Numbered from the stretch's first letter, positions 26,551-35,617 are shown. The stretch: DNA of 64,000 nucleotides from Nocardia jinanensis (GCF_014645735.1 NZ_BMMH01000002.1:620001-684000), one strand, 5' to 3'. The notes: generated from the sequence alone by a model not told the origin. Translations and numbers: made by a program.

Positions 26551-27456
26551 ATGAGGTGCCCCGAATTGGTTGAGACGGAATTCGTTTCCGAACCCGATCA
26601 GCACACCCAGGGTGTGCCGGAGCAGATCATCACGCGCGAGGGCCGGTCGCTGCACGCCATGGTCCTGCCGGGCCCGCCGGGTACGACCGCTCCCACCGTC
26701 GTCTTCGAAGCGGGCGCCGCGGCAACGCGCTCCTCTTGGGGCCTCGTACAGCCCGCGGTCGGCCGGTTCGCGCGAGCGGTGGTCTACGACCGGGCCGGAC
26801 TGGGCAGAAGCCCGGCCGATCCGGCGGGTCGCAGGCTGGACCGGGTGGCCGGGGATCTGCTCGAGGTACTCGACCATTTCGGACCGGGGCCGTTCGTCCT
26901 CGTCGGGCACAGCGCGGGTGGGGTCATCGCCCGCCTCGCCGCATCCCGCCGCCCGGATCGGATCACCGGTCTCGTCCTCGTGGATCCCACCGACGAGGCG
27001 GCGGATCTGTTGTTCGGCCCGGTCTTCCGCCGGGCGGAGCGGGTCACTCTCGCGGCACACGGCACCCTCGCTCGACTGGGACTGCTGAGACGGATGTTCC
27101 GTCCGATGTTGAACGCGGTCCCCGCCGACGTCCGGCGAGATATGGAGCGGGAGGCGTTCGCCCCCGGGGTCGTGCGCACCCAGTCGATCCAGGCCCGCAC
27201 CTTCCTCGACGAACTCGCCACCTGGCGTGATGATCCGCCCGATCTCGGCGCGATACCGACCACTGTGATCTCGGGCGGTCGCACCGGGGACGGTATGAAC
27301 GCCCGGATCCGTGCCGCCGCGAACGCCGCTCACGCCCATCGCGCCGCGGTATCGCCCGCCGGTCGCCATGTGCTCGCGCCCGGGTCCGGTCACTATGTCC
27401 CGATCACCGAACCCGAACTGGTGGCCGCGGAGATCCGTCGCCTCACCCATCCCTGA
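26551..27456 (+). CDS. Alpha/beta hydrolase (Ser nucleophile)
   Basis: Cytosolic esterase/lipase-like enzyme of 301 residues. The nucleophile elbow is GHSAGG (Ser121) and His281 sits in GSGHYVPITEP; VVYDRAGLGRS near residue 78 is the typical strand-loop preceding the elbow. TGAGGA precedes the ATG. A decayed copy of its C-terminal part lies 107 bases downstream at 27564, so a tandem duplication probably occurred here. Substrate cannot be inferred. Confidence 0.85.
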   Translation: MRCPELVETEFVSEPDQHTQGVPEQIITREGRSLHAMVLPGPPGTTAPTVVFEAGAAATRSSWGLVQPAVGRFARAVVYDRAGLGRSPADPAGRRLDRVAGDLLEVLDHFGPGPFVLVGHSAGGVIARLAASRRPDRITGLVLVDPTDEAADLLFGPVFRRAERVTLAAHGTLARLGLLRRMFRPMLNAVPADVRRDMEREAFAPGVVRTQSIQARTFLDELATWRDDPPDLGAIPTTVISGGRTGDGMNARIRAAANAAHAHRAAVSPAGRHVLAPGSGHYVPITEPELVAAEIRRLTHP

Positions 27457-27563
27457 CCGGGCAGTTCCCGCCGCGTCCTCGCACGGCCGACGAGGACCTC
27501 CGAACCGATCTCCGGTGCTCTGGTCTCGCTCGCAGCACAACAGCGAGCAGACCGAGCAGCGGG

Positions 27564-27770
27564 ATGGCTACGGACGCAGACGAGCAGCGCCCGGCGATCA
27601 ACCGCGCCCATCGGCACACCGCCGAACCTCTCGACCGGGGTGGCGTCGTCGAGGCGCGCGAATCCGGCCACTACATCATGTTCAGCGAACCCGAGGTCAT
27701 CATCGCCGGGATAACCCGGATCCTGCGCTCGGTACCGGACGCTGCCGGCGACTCACCTCCGCCGCAGTGA
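27564..27770 (+). pseudogene. C-terminal remnant of an alpha/beta hydrolase
   Basis: A 68-residue frame whose second half (ESGHYIMFSEPEVIIAGITRIL) matches in register the last helix and catalytic-His loop of the 26551 protein (GSGHYVPITEPELVAAEIRRL). The nucleophile half of the fold is absent, so it cannot be a functional hydrolase. It probably remains from a tandem duplicate that lost its front by deletion. It could be translated as a small peptide, but I see no good ribosome site. Confidence 0.6.
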
Positions 27771-27798
27771 CCGGATACGGCACTCCCGACCAGGGCGC

Positions 27799-28773
27799 TC
27801 AGCCGCCGATGATCCGCGCCAGCGCGGTATCGGAGGCGGCCAGTGCGGCCCGATCGTAGGTAGAGGTGGTCACCAGCAGTTCTCCGGCGCCCGTTCTCTC
27901 GGTGAGTTCTTCGACCCTGCGGCGCACGGTCCGTGGCGTACCCGCGACCGCGTGGCGCACGGTGGCCTCGACGCGGCGGCGCGTCTGATCGGTCCACGGC
28001 CGGTCCACAATCGCGGCTACCGGTTCCAGCGGCGGGAATTCACCGGTCACCCGGGAGCGCGCCATCGCCCAAGCCTCGGGAAGGACGAGTGCACGGGCCT
28101 GTTCGTCGGTGTCGGCGACGGTGATATCCAGCGCGATCGTCACAACGGGTCGCTGTGCGCGCGGACTCGGCCGGAAATCCCGGCGGTAGCCGGCGAGCGC
28201 CGCCGCGAGGTCCGGGCTCTCCAGCAGCGGTCCGCCGAGTACCGCCGGCAGTCCCAGCCGAGCGGCAACCGCGAGCCCCTGCCCGGTGGCGAGGACGAAC
28301 ATGGGCACTGTCCGGTCACTCACCGGGTGCGCGGTGACCGCACCGGTCCCGTCGAGGTAGTCGCGTAATTCGGTCAGATCGTCGGCGAACCGGTCGGGCG
28401 GGTCTTCCTCCTGGCGCATGGCGCGGCGTACCGGAGCCGTGAAGGCCGGCGAGCGGCCGAGCCCCAGATCGACGCGTCCCGGGAACAAGGCCTCCAACAT
28501 GAGGAATTGCTCGGCCACCACCAGCGGCTGATGATGGGGCAGCATCACACCGCCCGAGCCGATCCGGATCGTCGATGTCCGCGCTCCCAGTGCCGCCAGC
28601 AGAACCGGCGGCGAGCCGGACGCGATCCCGGGCACCGCGTGATGTTCGGCCACCCAGAAGCGCCGGTACCTGGATCGCTCGGCCGCCATCGCGCGTTCGA
28701 CGGTGTGCCGCAACGCAGCTGCTTCGGGTTCGCCGACCCGGGTCCGCGACCGATCCAGCAATGACAGTTCCAC
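27799..28773 (-). CDS. Luciferase-like flavin monooxygenase, MsnO8-type
   Basis: LLM-class oxidoreductase of 324 residues. The N-terminus VELSLLDRSRTRVGE is the usual beginning for this subgroup, so the GTG at 28773 is chosen although the frame is open to 28920. RFWVAEHHAVPGIASGSP and RVDLGLGRSPAF are family motifs. Flavin (FMNH2) is the more likely cofactor. It is divergent from lsr2, 130 bases apart, a position where Lsr2 might silence it. Confidence 0.82.
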   Translation of the reverse strand: MELSLLDRSRTRVGEPEAAALRHTVERAMAAERSRYRRFWVAEHHAVPGIASGSPPVLLAALGARTSTIRIGSGGVMLPHHQPLVVAEQFLMLEALFPGRVDLGLGRSPAFTAPVRRAMRQEEDPPDRFADDLTELRDYLDGTGAVTAHPVSDRTVPMFVLATGQGLAVAARLGLPAVLGGPLLESPDLAAALAGYRRDFRPSPRAQRPVVTIALDITVADTDEQARALVLPEAWAMARSRVTGEFPPLEPVAAIVDRPWTDQTRRRVEATVRHAVAGTPRTVRRRVEELTERTGAGELLVTTSTYDRAALAASDTALARIIGG

Positions 28774-28903
28774 GCTCGTAGAACACCGTGGATGTCCTGA
28801 GTCTTCCGGGATCCGCGCGACGGACTCCGACGCCGGATTCCGAGTGTGCGGGCACCTATGGCTACCATTGTCCCGATAGTTTGCCCACCGTTCGGAGGAC
28901 TGT

Positions 28904-29236
28904 ATGGCGCGCAAGGTCATCGTCGAGCTGGTCGACGACTACGACGGAACTTCCATCGCCGAGGAGACCGTTACGCTCGCACTGGACGGTGTCACCTACG
29001 AGATGGACCTCTCGGCCGGCAATGCCGAAAAGCTGCGCAGCACAATCGGATTCTGGACCGAGCATGCGCGTCGGGTCGGCGGCCGGGTAAAGGGCAAACA
29101 GCGCCCGCAGGCCGCGAACAACAATGCCCGGACGCAGACGATCCGCGAATGGGCGCGCAAGAACGGCCTGGAAGTGTCCAATCGGGGCCGGATCTCGGCG
29201 GAGATCGCCGAGGCGTATCAGAAGGCTCACCCGTAA
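28904..29236 (+). CDS. lsr2: Lsr2 nucleoid-associated xenogeneic silencer
   Basis: H-NS-like protein that coats AT-rich DNA and silences foreign genes. The 110-residue protein has the N-terminal oligomerisation domain (MARKVIVELVDDYDGT ... VTYEMDLS) and the C-terminal DNA-binding domain with REWARKNG and the RGR minor-groove motif at residues 94-96 (VSNRGRISAEI). GGAGG lies 6 bases before the ATG. The gene has a long empty region downstream. A second lsr2 copy elsewhere is likely, as in other Nocardia, but cannot be seen here. Confidence 0.95.
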   Translation: MARKVIVELVDDYDGTSIAEETVTLALDGVTYEMDLSAGNAEKLRSTIGFWTEHARRVGGRVKGKQRPQAANNNARTQTIREWARKNGLEVSNRGRISAEIAEAYQKAHP

Positions 29237-29974
29237 TATTCCGGCACCCGGACGAATTCTTCTCGCCGCCATTCGGTTCCCTGCGCAGCAGTTCGCAGAA
29301 CAGGCACCATCGGTCCGCGGATACGGTGGCGAGTATCGTCGGCCGGGACGGCCGGTGCACTGTGCATGCCGAATCGCGAACAGAGTACTGACCACGATCC
29401 GCGGGTACGAGCCCGAGCGACTCGGTGGGCCGGCCGAGGTCCCCGCTCGGCACCCGCGCGGGTGCGCGGCCACCGGTGCGGCGTCGGCCCGGGAACTGCC
29501 GCATACCGCGGGTGTGGATCCGGGTGCGATGCGACCGCCCACGACGGACTCATCGCACCCGCACTCGCTCCCACCGGACCCCGGACGCCCAGAAACGCCC
29601 CCTTACTGATGGCGCCGACAGGAAGAAACAAGATCGGACCCGCACCACCGCGCCGCGGCACCGGCGACAGCCGTCGCCGGTGCCGACCGGACGCCGGTTT
29701 CCCCGGTCACGTCGGCCCGCGGGCTTTCGATTCGGCGCCACCACCGGGGTGACCGCGGCCGGGCCCGCCCGGGACCGGTGATACCCGGAACCGCACCGAG
29801 GCGAATCAGATCACAGATAGGTAACAAATCCGGCTCTGTCTACGACAAACCGATCGGTATGCCGAGACCGCGGCGGGGGTCGCGAGCTGTTCGGCACCGG
29901 TCGGGAACCGCGTGGCCGCTGAAGGCCGGGCACCCAGACCCCGTGCTCACCCGGACGAAAGGCCCTGCTCCGCG
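29237..29974. other. Long non-coding interval downstream of lsr2
   Basis: About 740 bases without a credible gene. Open frames on both strands are Arg/Pro-rich with no recognisable homology or ribosome site. It contains one strong hairpin at 29656-29685, described separately, and must contain the promoter of the mycolyltransferase near its right end. A small RNA or a decayed gene cannot be excluded. Confidence 0.5.
29656..29685. terminator. Strong isolated hairpin
   Basis: Perfect 13-base arms CGGCACCGGCGAC and GTCGCCGGTGCCG around the loop AGCC. It lies 420 bases past the lsr2 stop, far for a simple terminator, with no T-run. It may end a long 3' untranslated region or a small RNA. Confidence 0.5.
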
Positions 29975-31048
29975 ATGCGAACCCGATTGTCTCCGGCGCC
30001 GGTGGACGCCGTGCACCGCCGCGCCCTCTGGCTGGTAACGGCCGCGCTCGCGGTACTGATCCAGGCGGTCTCCCTGATCGTCGGCAGCACCGCTCCCGCG
30101 CGCGCCGCCTTCGATCCCGCCGGAGCGGATTTCTGGGTCGATTCGAGTATGGGTCCGATCAAATCCCGCATATTCCGCGCCGCCGACGGCAACACTTCCC
30201 GCGTGGTCTATGCCCTGGATGGGATGCGGGCACGCGAAGACCTCAGCGGCTGGGAGATCGATACCGATATCGCCCGGAAATTCACCGAATGGAACATCAA
30301 TGTGGTGATGCCGGTCGGTGGGCAGTCGAGTTTCTATACCGACTGGAACGCCCCGAGTTCCTTCCTCGGCGTACCGCCCGGATCAGGTTCGGCCGCCGGT
30401 TCGTCGTCCGGCTCGTCGTCGGGTTCGGGCGGGCTGCAGGCCCTCTCCGCGGGACCCGGCAAGTCCTACACCTACAAGTGGGAGACCTTCCTCACTCGCG
30501 AACTGCCCGGCGCGCTGCGGGACCGGCTGGGTTTCGCCACCCGGCGCAACGGCGTCTTCGGGCTGTCGATGGGCGGCAGCGCCGCCTTGACGCTGGCGGG
30601 TGATCACCCCGACCAGTTCAGTTTCGCCGGCTCGTACTCGGGTTACCTGAACATCTCGGCACCCGGGATGCGCGAGGCGATCCGGGTGGCCATGGTCGAT
30701 GCCGGTGGCTACAACGTGGACGCGATGGCCGCCCCCTGGGACCCGAAGTGGCTGCGGATCGATCCATTCGTCGCCGCGCCCCGGCTGATAGCGAACAACA
30801 CCAGGCTCTGGGTGTCCGCGGCGAGCGGCCTGCCCGCCGCCACCGACGGTGCGAGCATCGGCACCGTCAACGGAATGGGCCTCGAGGCCCTGGCGCTGGT
30901 GAACACTCGCGCCTTTCAGATCAGGATGGCGACCCTGGGCGCGCAGAACGTGCACTACGACTTCCCCGCCTACGGTATCCACGCGTGGAACAACTGGGCC
31001 GATCAAGCAGTGCGAATGCTCCCCGATCTCTCCGCGAACATCGGATGA
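29975..31048 (+). CDS. Secreted antigen 85-like mycolyltransferase/esterase
   Basis: Predicted to transfer mycolic acids from trehalose monomycolate onto trehalose or arabinogalactan, outside the membrane. A signal peptide (residues 15-44, cleavage after ARA) precedes an alpha/beta hydrolase. The triad is Ser198 (GLSMGG), Glu304 and His336 (GIHAW); the Glu-His spacing of 32 equals that of antigen 85. Residues 136-153 form a Gly/Ser-only stretch, an unusual flexible insertion. Length is 357. The start at 29975 follows a weak AAAGG. The HadAB fusion lies downstream on the same strand, consistent with mycolate metabolism. Confidence 0.88.
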   Translation: MRTRLSPAPVDAVHRRALWLVTAALAVLIQAVSLIVGSTAPARAAFDPAGADFWVDSSMGPIKSRIFRAADGNTSRVVYALDGMRAREDLSGWEIDTDIARKFTEWNINVVMPVGGQSSFYTDWNAPSSFLGVPPGSGSAAGSSSGSSSGSGGLQALSAGPGKSYTYKWETFLTRELPGALRDRLGFATRRNGVFGLSMGGSAALTLAGDHPDQFSFAGSYSGYLNISAPGMREAIRVAMVDAGGYNVDAMAAPWDPKWLRIDPFVAAPRLIANNTRLWVSAASGLPAATDGASIGTVNGMGLEALALVNTRAFQIRMATLGAQNVHYDFPAYGIHAWNNWADQAVRMLPDLSANIG

Positions 31049-31173
31049 GAGTGGCCACGTGCAGCCCGATCACCGAATTCGCCGCACCGGCCAGGGAATT
31101 CGTCCGCCGATGCGCCGGGTCTTCGCGACTCCTCGCCGGGCAGAAACCGCGTAGATCGGTAAAGTGAGGCGTC

Positions 31174-32238
31174 GTGAGTTCTGAAGATACGGCCGTTTCT
31201 GAAATCCGAGAATCCATCTCCACGGAGGGCCCGGGACTCCCGGTGGGGTTTCGGTACCGTACCCGCGACCACTATGTCGTCGGGCGGGAGAAGATCCGTG
31301 AATTCGCCCGCGCCGTCCAGGATCACCATCCGGTCCACTGGTCCGAAGATTCCGGCGCGGACTACGGATACGGGGGTCTCATCGCACCGCTGACCTTCTT
31401 CTCGGTGCCCGGCTTCCTCGCCCAATCGGAGATGTTCGCCTCCGTCATGACCGGTTACGACCTGAGCCAGATCATGCAGACCGATCAGGTGATCCGCTAC
31501 TACCGTCCGGTCCGGCACGGCGATGCGCTGTTCTTCGAGGTGCGCCTGGAATCGTTCCGCCGGGCGTTCGGCGGCGACCTGATGGGTTTCCGGATACTCG
31601 TCACCGACCGCGACGACGAACCGGTACTCGTCTCACACACCAGCATCGTGGGCCGGACCGGCGTCGAATCGAATCTCACCGAGATCGGTGCCGGCGTTCT
31701 CATGCACGGATTCCGCCCGGGCAGCGAGCGGGACGTCCCGCCACCGCAGCCACCGGCGGACCGCGATCTGTGGGAGGAGCTCGTCGTCGATACGACCTCG
31801 CCCACACCTGTGAGCCGCCACACCCGCACCTTCGACTCCGTATCCGTCGGCGACGAACTCCCGCCTCGGAACGTGCGGCTGACCGCGGGTGATCTCGTGA
31901 ACTACGCCGGAGTATCCGGCGACCCCAACCCGATCCATTGGAGCGGTGAGGTCGCGGGCCTGGCCGAACTGAAATCCCCGGTCGCGCACGGCATGCTCAC
32001 AATAGGTATCGGCGCCGGATTCGTCACCTCGTGGCTCGGCGACCCGGGCGCGGTCCGCGAATACGCGGTGCGGCTCACCAGCCCGGTTCACGTCACCGGG
32101 GAGGGCGCCGATATCGAGTTCTCCGGCAGGGTCAAGGCCGTGGACCCGGTCACACGGACGGCGACCGTCGCGCTCACCGCGCGGCACGGAGGTCGCCGCA
32201 TATTCGGCCGCGCTACCGCGGTGGTCCAGCTCCGCTGA
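31174..32238 (+). CDS. Fused HadA-HadB (3R)-hydroxyacyl-ACP dehydratase
   Basis: Dehydrates (3R)-hydroxyacyl chains in FAS-II-type mycolate elongation. The 354-residue protein joins two hot-dog domains: residues 22-165 resemble mycobacterial HadA (DHYVVGREKIREFA, GLIAPLTFF, QTDQVIRYYRPV), residues 218-354 resemble HadB (LVNYAGVSGDPNPIHW, GMLTIGIGAGFVTSW). The hydratase-2 residues Asp250 and His255 are present; Asp50 and His55 hold matching positions in the first half. A GTG start follows GTGAGG. In mycobacteria hadA and hadB are separate genes beside rpmG; that context is missing here. Confidence 0.88.
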   Translation: MSSEDTAVSEIRESISTEGPGLPVGFRYRTRDHYVVGREKIREFARAVQDHHPVHWSEDSGADYGYGGLIAPLTFFSVPGFLAQSEMFASVMTGYDLSQIMQTDQVIRYYRPVRHGDALFFEVRLESFRRAFGGDLMGFRILVTDRDDEPVLVSHTSIVGRTGVESNLTEIGAGVLMHGFRPGSERDVPPPQPPADRDLWEELVVDTTSPTPVSRHTRTFDSVSVGDELPPRNVRLTAGDLVNYAGVSGDPNPIHWSGEVAGLAELKSPVAHGMLTIGIGAGFVTSWLGDPGAVREYAVRLTSPVHVTGEGADIEFSGRVKAVDPVTRTATVALTARHGGRRIFGRATAVVQLR

Positions 32239-32354
32239 CCGGTTCCTTTCACGCAGACAGCGGTCGCTTCTCCCGCGTCTCGACCGGCACCGGACAACTC
32301 CCCGGGAAACGGACCACTTGACCTCGAGTTACCTTCAGGTTCAAGGATGGCGGC

Positions 32355-32813
32355 GTGAGCACACCAACCAACGAGGCACCCACCGTCAGCGATTCCGGCA
32401 CCGACCACACGGCCGATATCGCCGCGATCGAGCAGCTGATCGCGGATGTCGAAACCGGATACAACACCAACGACGCCGAACTGATGGTCAGCGGGTTCGT
32501 CGCGAACGCAGCTGCCGGTAACGCTGTCGGCGCTGTCGTCACCGGACGCGACACACTGCTGGAGTCCGCGCGCCGGGGACTGGCCGGGTTCCTGAAGAAC
32601 GAGTACGTCACCTACGAAGTGACCGATATCGTCTTCCTTCGTCCCGATATCGCGATCGCCCACAAAACGGCACGGGCCACGACCGCCGACGGCGAACTCC
32701 TCGACCGGGACCCGGCGATGGTCGCCTTGTACGTCCTGGTGCTGGAGAACGGACGCTGGTGGGTGGCGGCCCGGCAGAATACGCCGGTCCCTGCGACCGG
32801 AGGACAATCGTGA
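32355..32813 (+). CDS. SgcJ/EcaC-type SnoaL-like (NTF2-fold) protein
   Basis: A 152-residue single-domain protein (DIAAIEQLIADVETGYNTNDAELMVSGFVANA ... VLVLENGRWWVAARQNTPV) of the SgcJ/EcaC group. Members are small oxidoreductase- or isomerase-like proteins, often of unknown substrate. The GTG start has AAGG about 8 bases upstream. It converges with the third secreted paralogue. No catalytic residues can be assigned with confidence. Confidence 0.75.
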   Translation: MSTPTNEAPTVSDSGTDHTADIAAIEQLIADVETGYNTNDAELMVSGFVANAAAGNAVGAVVTGRDTLLESARRGLAGFLKNEYVTYEVTDIVFLRPDIAIAHKTARATTADGELLDRDPAMVALYVLVLENGRWWVAARQNTPVPATGGQS

Positions 32814-32915
32814 AGCACATTCGATCGGGGGCGCCGCTACCGGGAACCGGCCCCGGGTGAGTTCGCGCTCCCGGACCCGGCCGGACACAGCAGCCGAAAT
32901 CGGGAACGCACCCGA

Positions 32916-33815
32916 TCAGCGGCCGGCCGGCTCCCCCGCGCCGGCCGTTTCCGGGGCGGGAGCGAACGCCTCCGGGGTGGATCCCACAGCCCGGGGAGGT
33001 GCGCTCAGTGCGGCCGCCGCGCCGATCCCCGCGCCGATCCCCGCACCGATTCCGGCGAGCGGCGCGGCCATCAGCGCGAAGCCGTAGGCGGCGCCCAGAG
33101 GTGCCGCGGCGAGCCCGATCGGCGCGAACGGCATACCGATCGCCAGCCCCATCGCACCGCCCACACCGGCCCCGATAACAGCGAACGGGCTCGCGACGGC
33201 GGCACCCGCCGCAGCACCGAGCGCCGCGGCGCCCAGCGTCTGCCCGGCGACGCGATCGGAACGGGTGCGCTCCATACCGACCGAATCGAGGAAGGTCGCG
33301 AAATTCGCCTCGGCCGTCGCGGAGCCGTCGTTGATCTGGATGGCTTGTTCGCGGGGAAGCCATTCCGGTGACTCCACCTGCACGTCACCGAAGCGCAGGG
33401 CCCCGGGCGGTGGGGCGATCGGGGGAACCGGCTCGACCGGAGCCGGCGCGTGCAACGCCTCCACCGGAGCCAGGTATTCCTTCTTCGGGGCCGTCCGCGC
33501 CCACTGCAGCGAGGAGAGAACGTCGTCGGGGATTCGAATGCCCCGGTACGGGCGGATATTCGGCGCTTCGGCGGCAGGCCACTGCGGGGGACCGTCGCCC
33601 TGCGCGGATTCGCCGGCGGCGGGCGCGACCGGAACCGTCTCGTCCGTGACCGGTGCGGTGCGCTCGGTGCGGTCCACCGGGGTGTAGCGGTCCGGTTCGG
33701 CGTTCGCGTTGCCGGTTCCCACGAGGGTGAGAACGACGGGAACGGCGCCCGCCACCACCATGGACCCCATCTTGGTTCGACGCGGGCTGACTGCTCTGTG
33801 CTTGCCGGTGCCCAT
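32916..33815 (-). CDS. Secreted Gly/Ala-rich protein, paralogue 3 of 3
   Basis: The 299-residue relative of the 17031 and 18231 proteins shares MG-x-GKHR at the start, a signal peptide (ANA near residue 38), the core PPPGALRFGDVQVESP ... FATFLDSVGMERTRSDRVAGQ, and a C-terminal glycine-zipper block. The linker differs, with APNIRPYRGIRIPDDVLSSLQWA having no counterpart. A short hairpin (CTTTC / GAAAG, 33823-33836) overlaps its ribosome site. It is 13 kb from the tandem pair and more diverged, so it is an older duplicate. Function unknown. Confidence 0.82.
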   Translation of the reverse strand: MGTGKHRAVSPRRTKMGSMVVAGAVPVVLTLVGTGNANAEPDRYTPVDRTERTAPVTDETVPVAPAAGESAQGDGPPQWPAAEAPNIRPYRGIRIPDDVLSSLQWARTAPKKEYLAPVEALHAPAPVEPVPPIAPPPGALRFGDVQVESPEWLPREQAIQINDGSATAEANFATFLDSVGMERTRSDRVAGQTLGAAALGAAAGAAVASPFAVIGAGVGGAMGLAIGMPFAPIGLAAAPLGAAYGFALMAAPLAGIGAGIGAGIGAAAALSAPPRAVGSTPEAFAPAPETAGAGEPAGR

Positions 33816-34279
33816 CTATCACCTTTCACCTGAAAGAGATGTTGTCATTTCACATTCGAATCCACGCATCGATTCGGATGGGTGCGAATTCGAGGATCGA
33901 CCGGGAATTGCGCCGCCGCCGCCGATGAAGTTACGCGGGCTTCCGGTGTCGCGAAAAGGCACGCCGCCGAAGGCCGGACGGCCGATGGATCGCATCCTGC
34001 GACGCGCAGCCGGGCGGACACCACCGGTTCGCGCACGGCTGTATCGACCGAACCGATCACTGCCCACGAACAACCGAATATCTTGCGCGGCAGCTTGTTT
34101 CCGGAGCGATGAATACGACGGTGACGCGGCGGGGACGCCGGGCCACCGAGCCGTATCCGCACCGTCACCGACATGTTACTGTCCAGTAAGTCACAGCGAT
34201 GGCGCAGACCACAGCGAGCCGTGGATGTGACCCAGCACTCGGAGAAGGGTTCCGGGGCGGACAGCATGGAGAGTTATCG
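33816..34279. other. Intergenic region upstream of paralogue 3 and the lipase
   Basis: About 460 bases with divergent promoters. The left part is AT-richer than the surroundings (33835-33890). It contains a short hairpin at 33823-33836 and a perfect dyad at 34176-34189. No gene is supported. Confidence 0.5.
34176..34189. promoter_or_regulatory. Perfect inverted repeat TTACTG-TC-CAGTAA
   Basis: Six-base arms around two central bases, 91 bases before the lipase ATG. The size and symmetry suit a TetR-family operator. No regulator gene adjoins it. Confidence 0.4.
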
Positions 34280-35617
34280 ATGTTCGGACAACGACGGCGT
34301 TTCCGGCCGGGGGCACGCGGATGGGCGGGCCGGATCACCGCGGCAGCGATGGCGGTGGCCTGTTTCACCGCGGTGGCGGCGGTAACGACCGATCGACCGG
34401 AGGCCGCGGCCGCCCCGGACAACTTCTACATTCCGCCCGAGCGGATTCCGGCCGGACCGGGCACGGTGATCCGGACCCAGCCGATGTCCCTGCTGGCCAC
34501 TCTCCCTTCGGACCAGGGGTGGCCCGGTAAGGCCGATCACATCATGTACACGACCCGGCTGCAGGACGGGTCTCCGGTCGCGGTCACCGGTACCTATATC
34601 GACGCCGCGGGCCCGTGGTTGGGCGCCGGTCCGCGCCCCACGGTGGTGATCGGTCCCGGAACCTCGGGCCAGGGCGACCGATGCGCCATGTCGAAGGCCT
34701 TCTCGACGGGGATCACCATCACCACCGATCCCTCGCCGTCGCTGTCGGCGAACCAGGAACTGCCGTCGTCGGCGGTGTGGAGCCGTCTCGGCGCACGCGT
34801 CCTGGTGACCGACTACGTCGGACTGGGCACCCCCGGCATCCATACCTACGCGAACCGGATCGAGGAGGCGTATGCCGTACTCGACGGAGCGCGGGCGGCC
34901 AACAACCTGGCGGGCACCGGTCCGGATACCCCGCTCGTGTTCTGGGGCTATTCCCAGGGCGGCGGGGCGGTCGCGGCGGCGGCGGAGATGCAGCCCGACT
35001 ACGCGCCGGAACTGAATCTGAAGGGCGCCTGGGCCGGTGGGCCGGTGGCGGATCTGGCCGCCATTCTCGAGCGGATCGACGGGGCGCTGATCGGCGGCGC
35101 GATCGGTTTCGCGATCAACGGGCTGCTCGCGCGCTACCCCGAACTGGAGAAAGCGGTCGACCGGGTGACCAACCAGCACGGTCGCGACACCCTGGCGGGC
35201 CTGAGCGACGCCTGCATCGGCGATGTCATCACCCACTATCCGTTCCTGAAGACCAGTTCGCTGACCAACGACGGGCGCCCGCTCAGCACCCATCTGCAGG
35301 CGATCCCGGAGGCCGGCCCCGCCCTCGCCGACCTCCGGGTGGGCACCCTCACGCCCGCCTCGCCGGTACTGATCACCAGCGGCCGCAACGACGACACGGT
35401 CCCTTACAACCAGGCCCGGCAGCTCGCCGACGAGTGGTGCGCCAAGGGGGCCACGGTCACCTTCCGGACCAACGAACTGCCGCCGCTGCTGCCCGGAACC
35501 ACCATCCCGGGACATTTCGGGCCGGAGATGATCGACGGTTTCGGTCCCGACAATGCGATCACCTATCTGCTGGATCGCCTGGCCGGCAAGCCGGTATCGG
35601 GCTGCACCATGAACTGA
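34280..35617 (+). CDS. Secreted LIP-family lipase
   Basis: Extracellular triacylglycerol lipase/esterase of 445 residues (secretory lipase family). A signal peptide spans about residues 15-45 (Ala-rich cleavage before PDNFY). The catalytic elbow is GYSQGG (Ser225); SGRNDDTVPY and PGHFGPEM supply the expected Asp and His. Cysteines occur in the DRCAMSK, SDACIGD, DEWCAKG and SGCTMN segments, consistent with disulfides. The ATG at 34280 has GGAGAG 7 bases upstream. A candidate operator lies 91 bases ahead of the ATG. Confidence 0.88.
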   Translation: MFGQRRRFRPGARGWAGRITAAAMAVACFTAVAAVTTDRPEAAAAPDNFYIPPERIPAGPGTVIRTQPMSLLATLPSDQGWPGKADHIMYTTRLQDGSPVAVTGTYIDAAGPWLGAGPRPTVVIGPGTSGQGDRCAMSKAFSTGITITTDPSPSLSANQELPSSAVWSRLGARVLVTDYVGLGTPGIHTYANRIEEAYAVLDGARAANNLAGTGPDTPLVFWGYSQGGGAVAAAAEMQPDYAPELNLKGAWAGGPVADLAAILERIDGALIGGAIGFAINGLLARYPELEKAVDRVTNQHGRDTLAGLSDACIGDVITHYPFLKTSSLTNDGRPLSTHLQAIPEAGPALADLRVGTLTPASPVLITSGRNDDTVPYNQARQLADEWCAKGATVTFRTNELPPLLPGTTIPGHFGPEMIDGFGPDNAITYLLDRLAGKPVSGCTMN

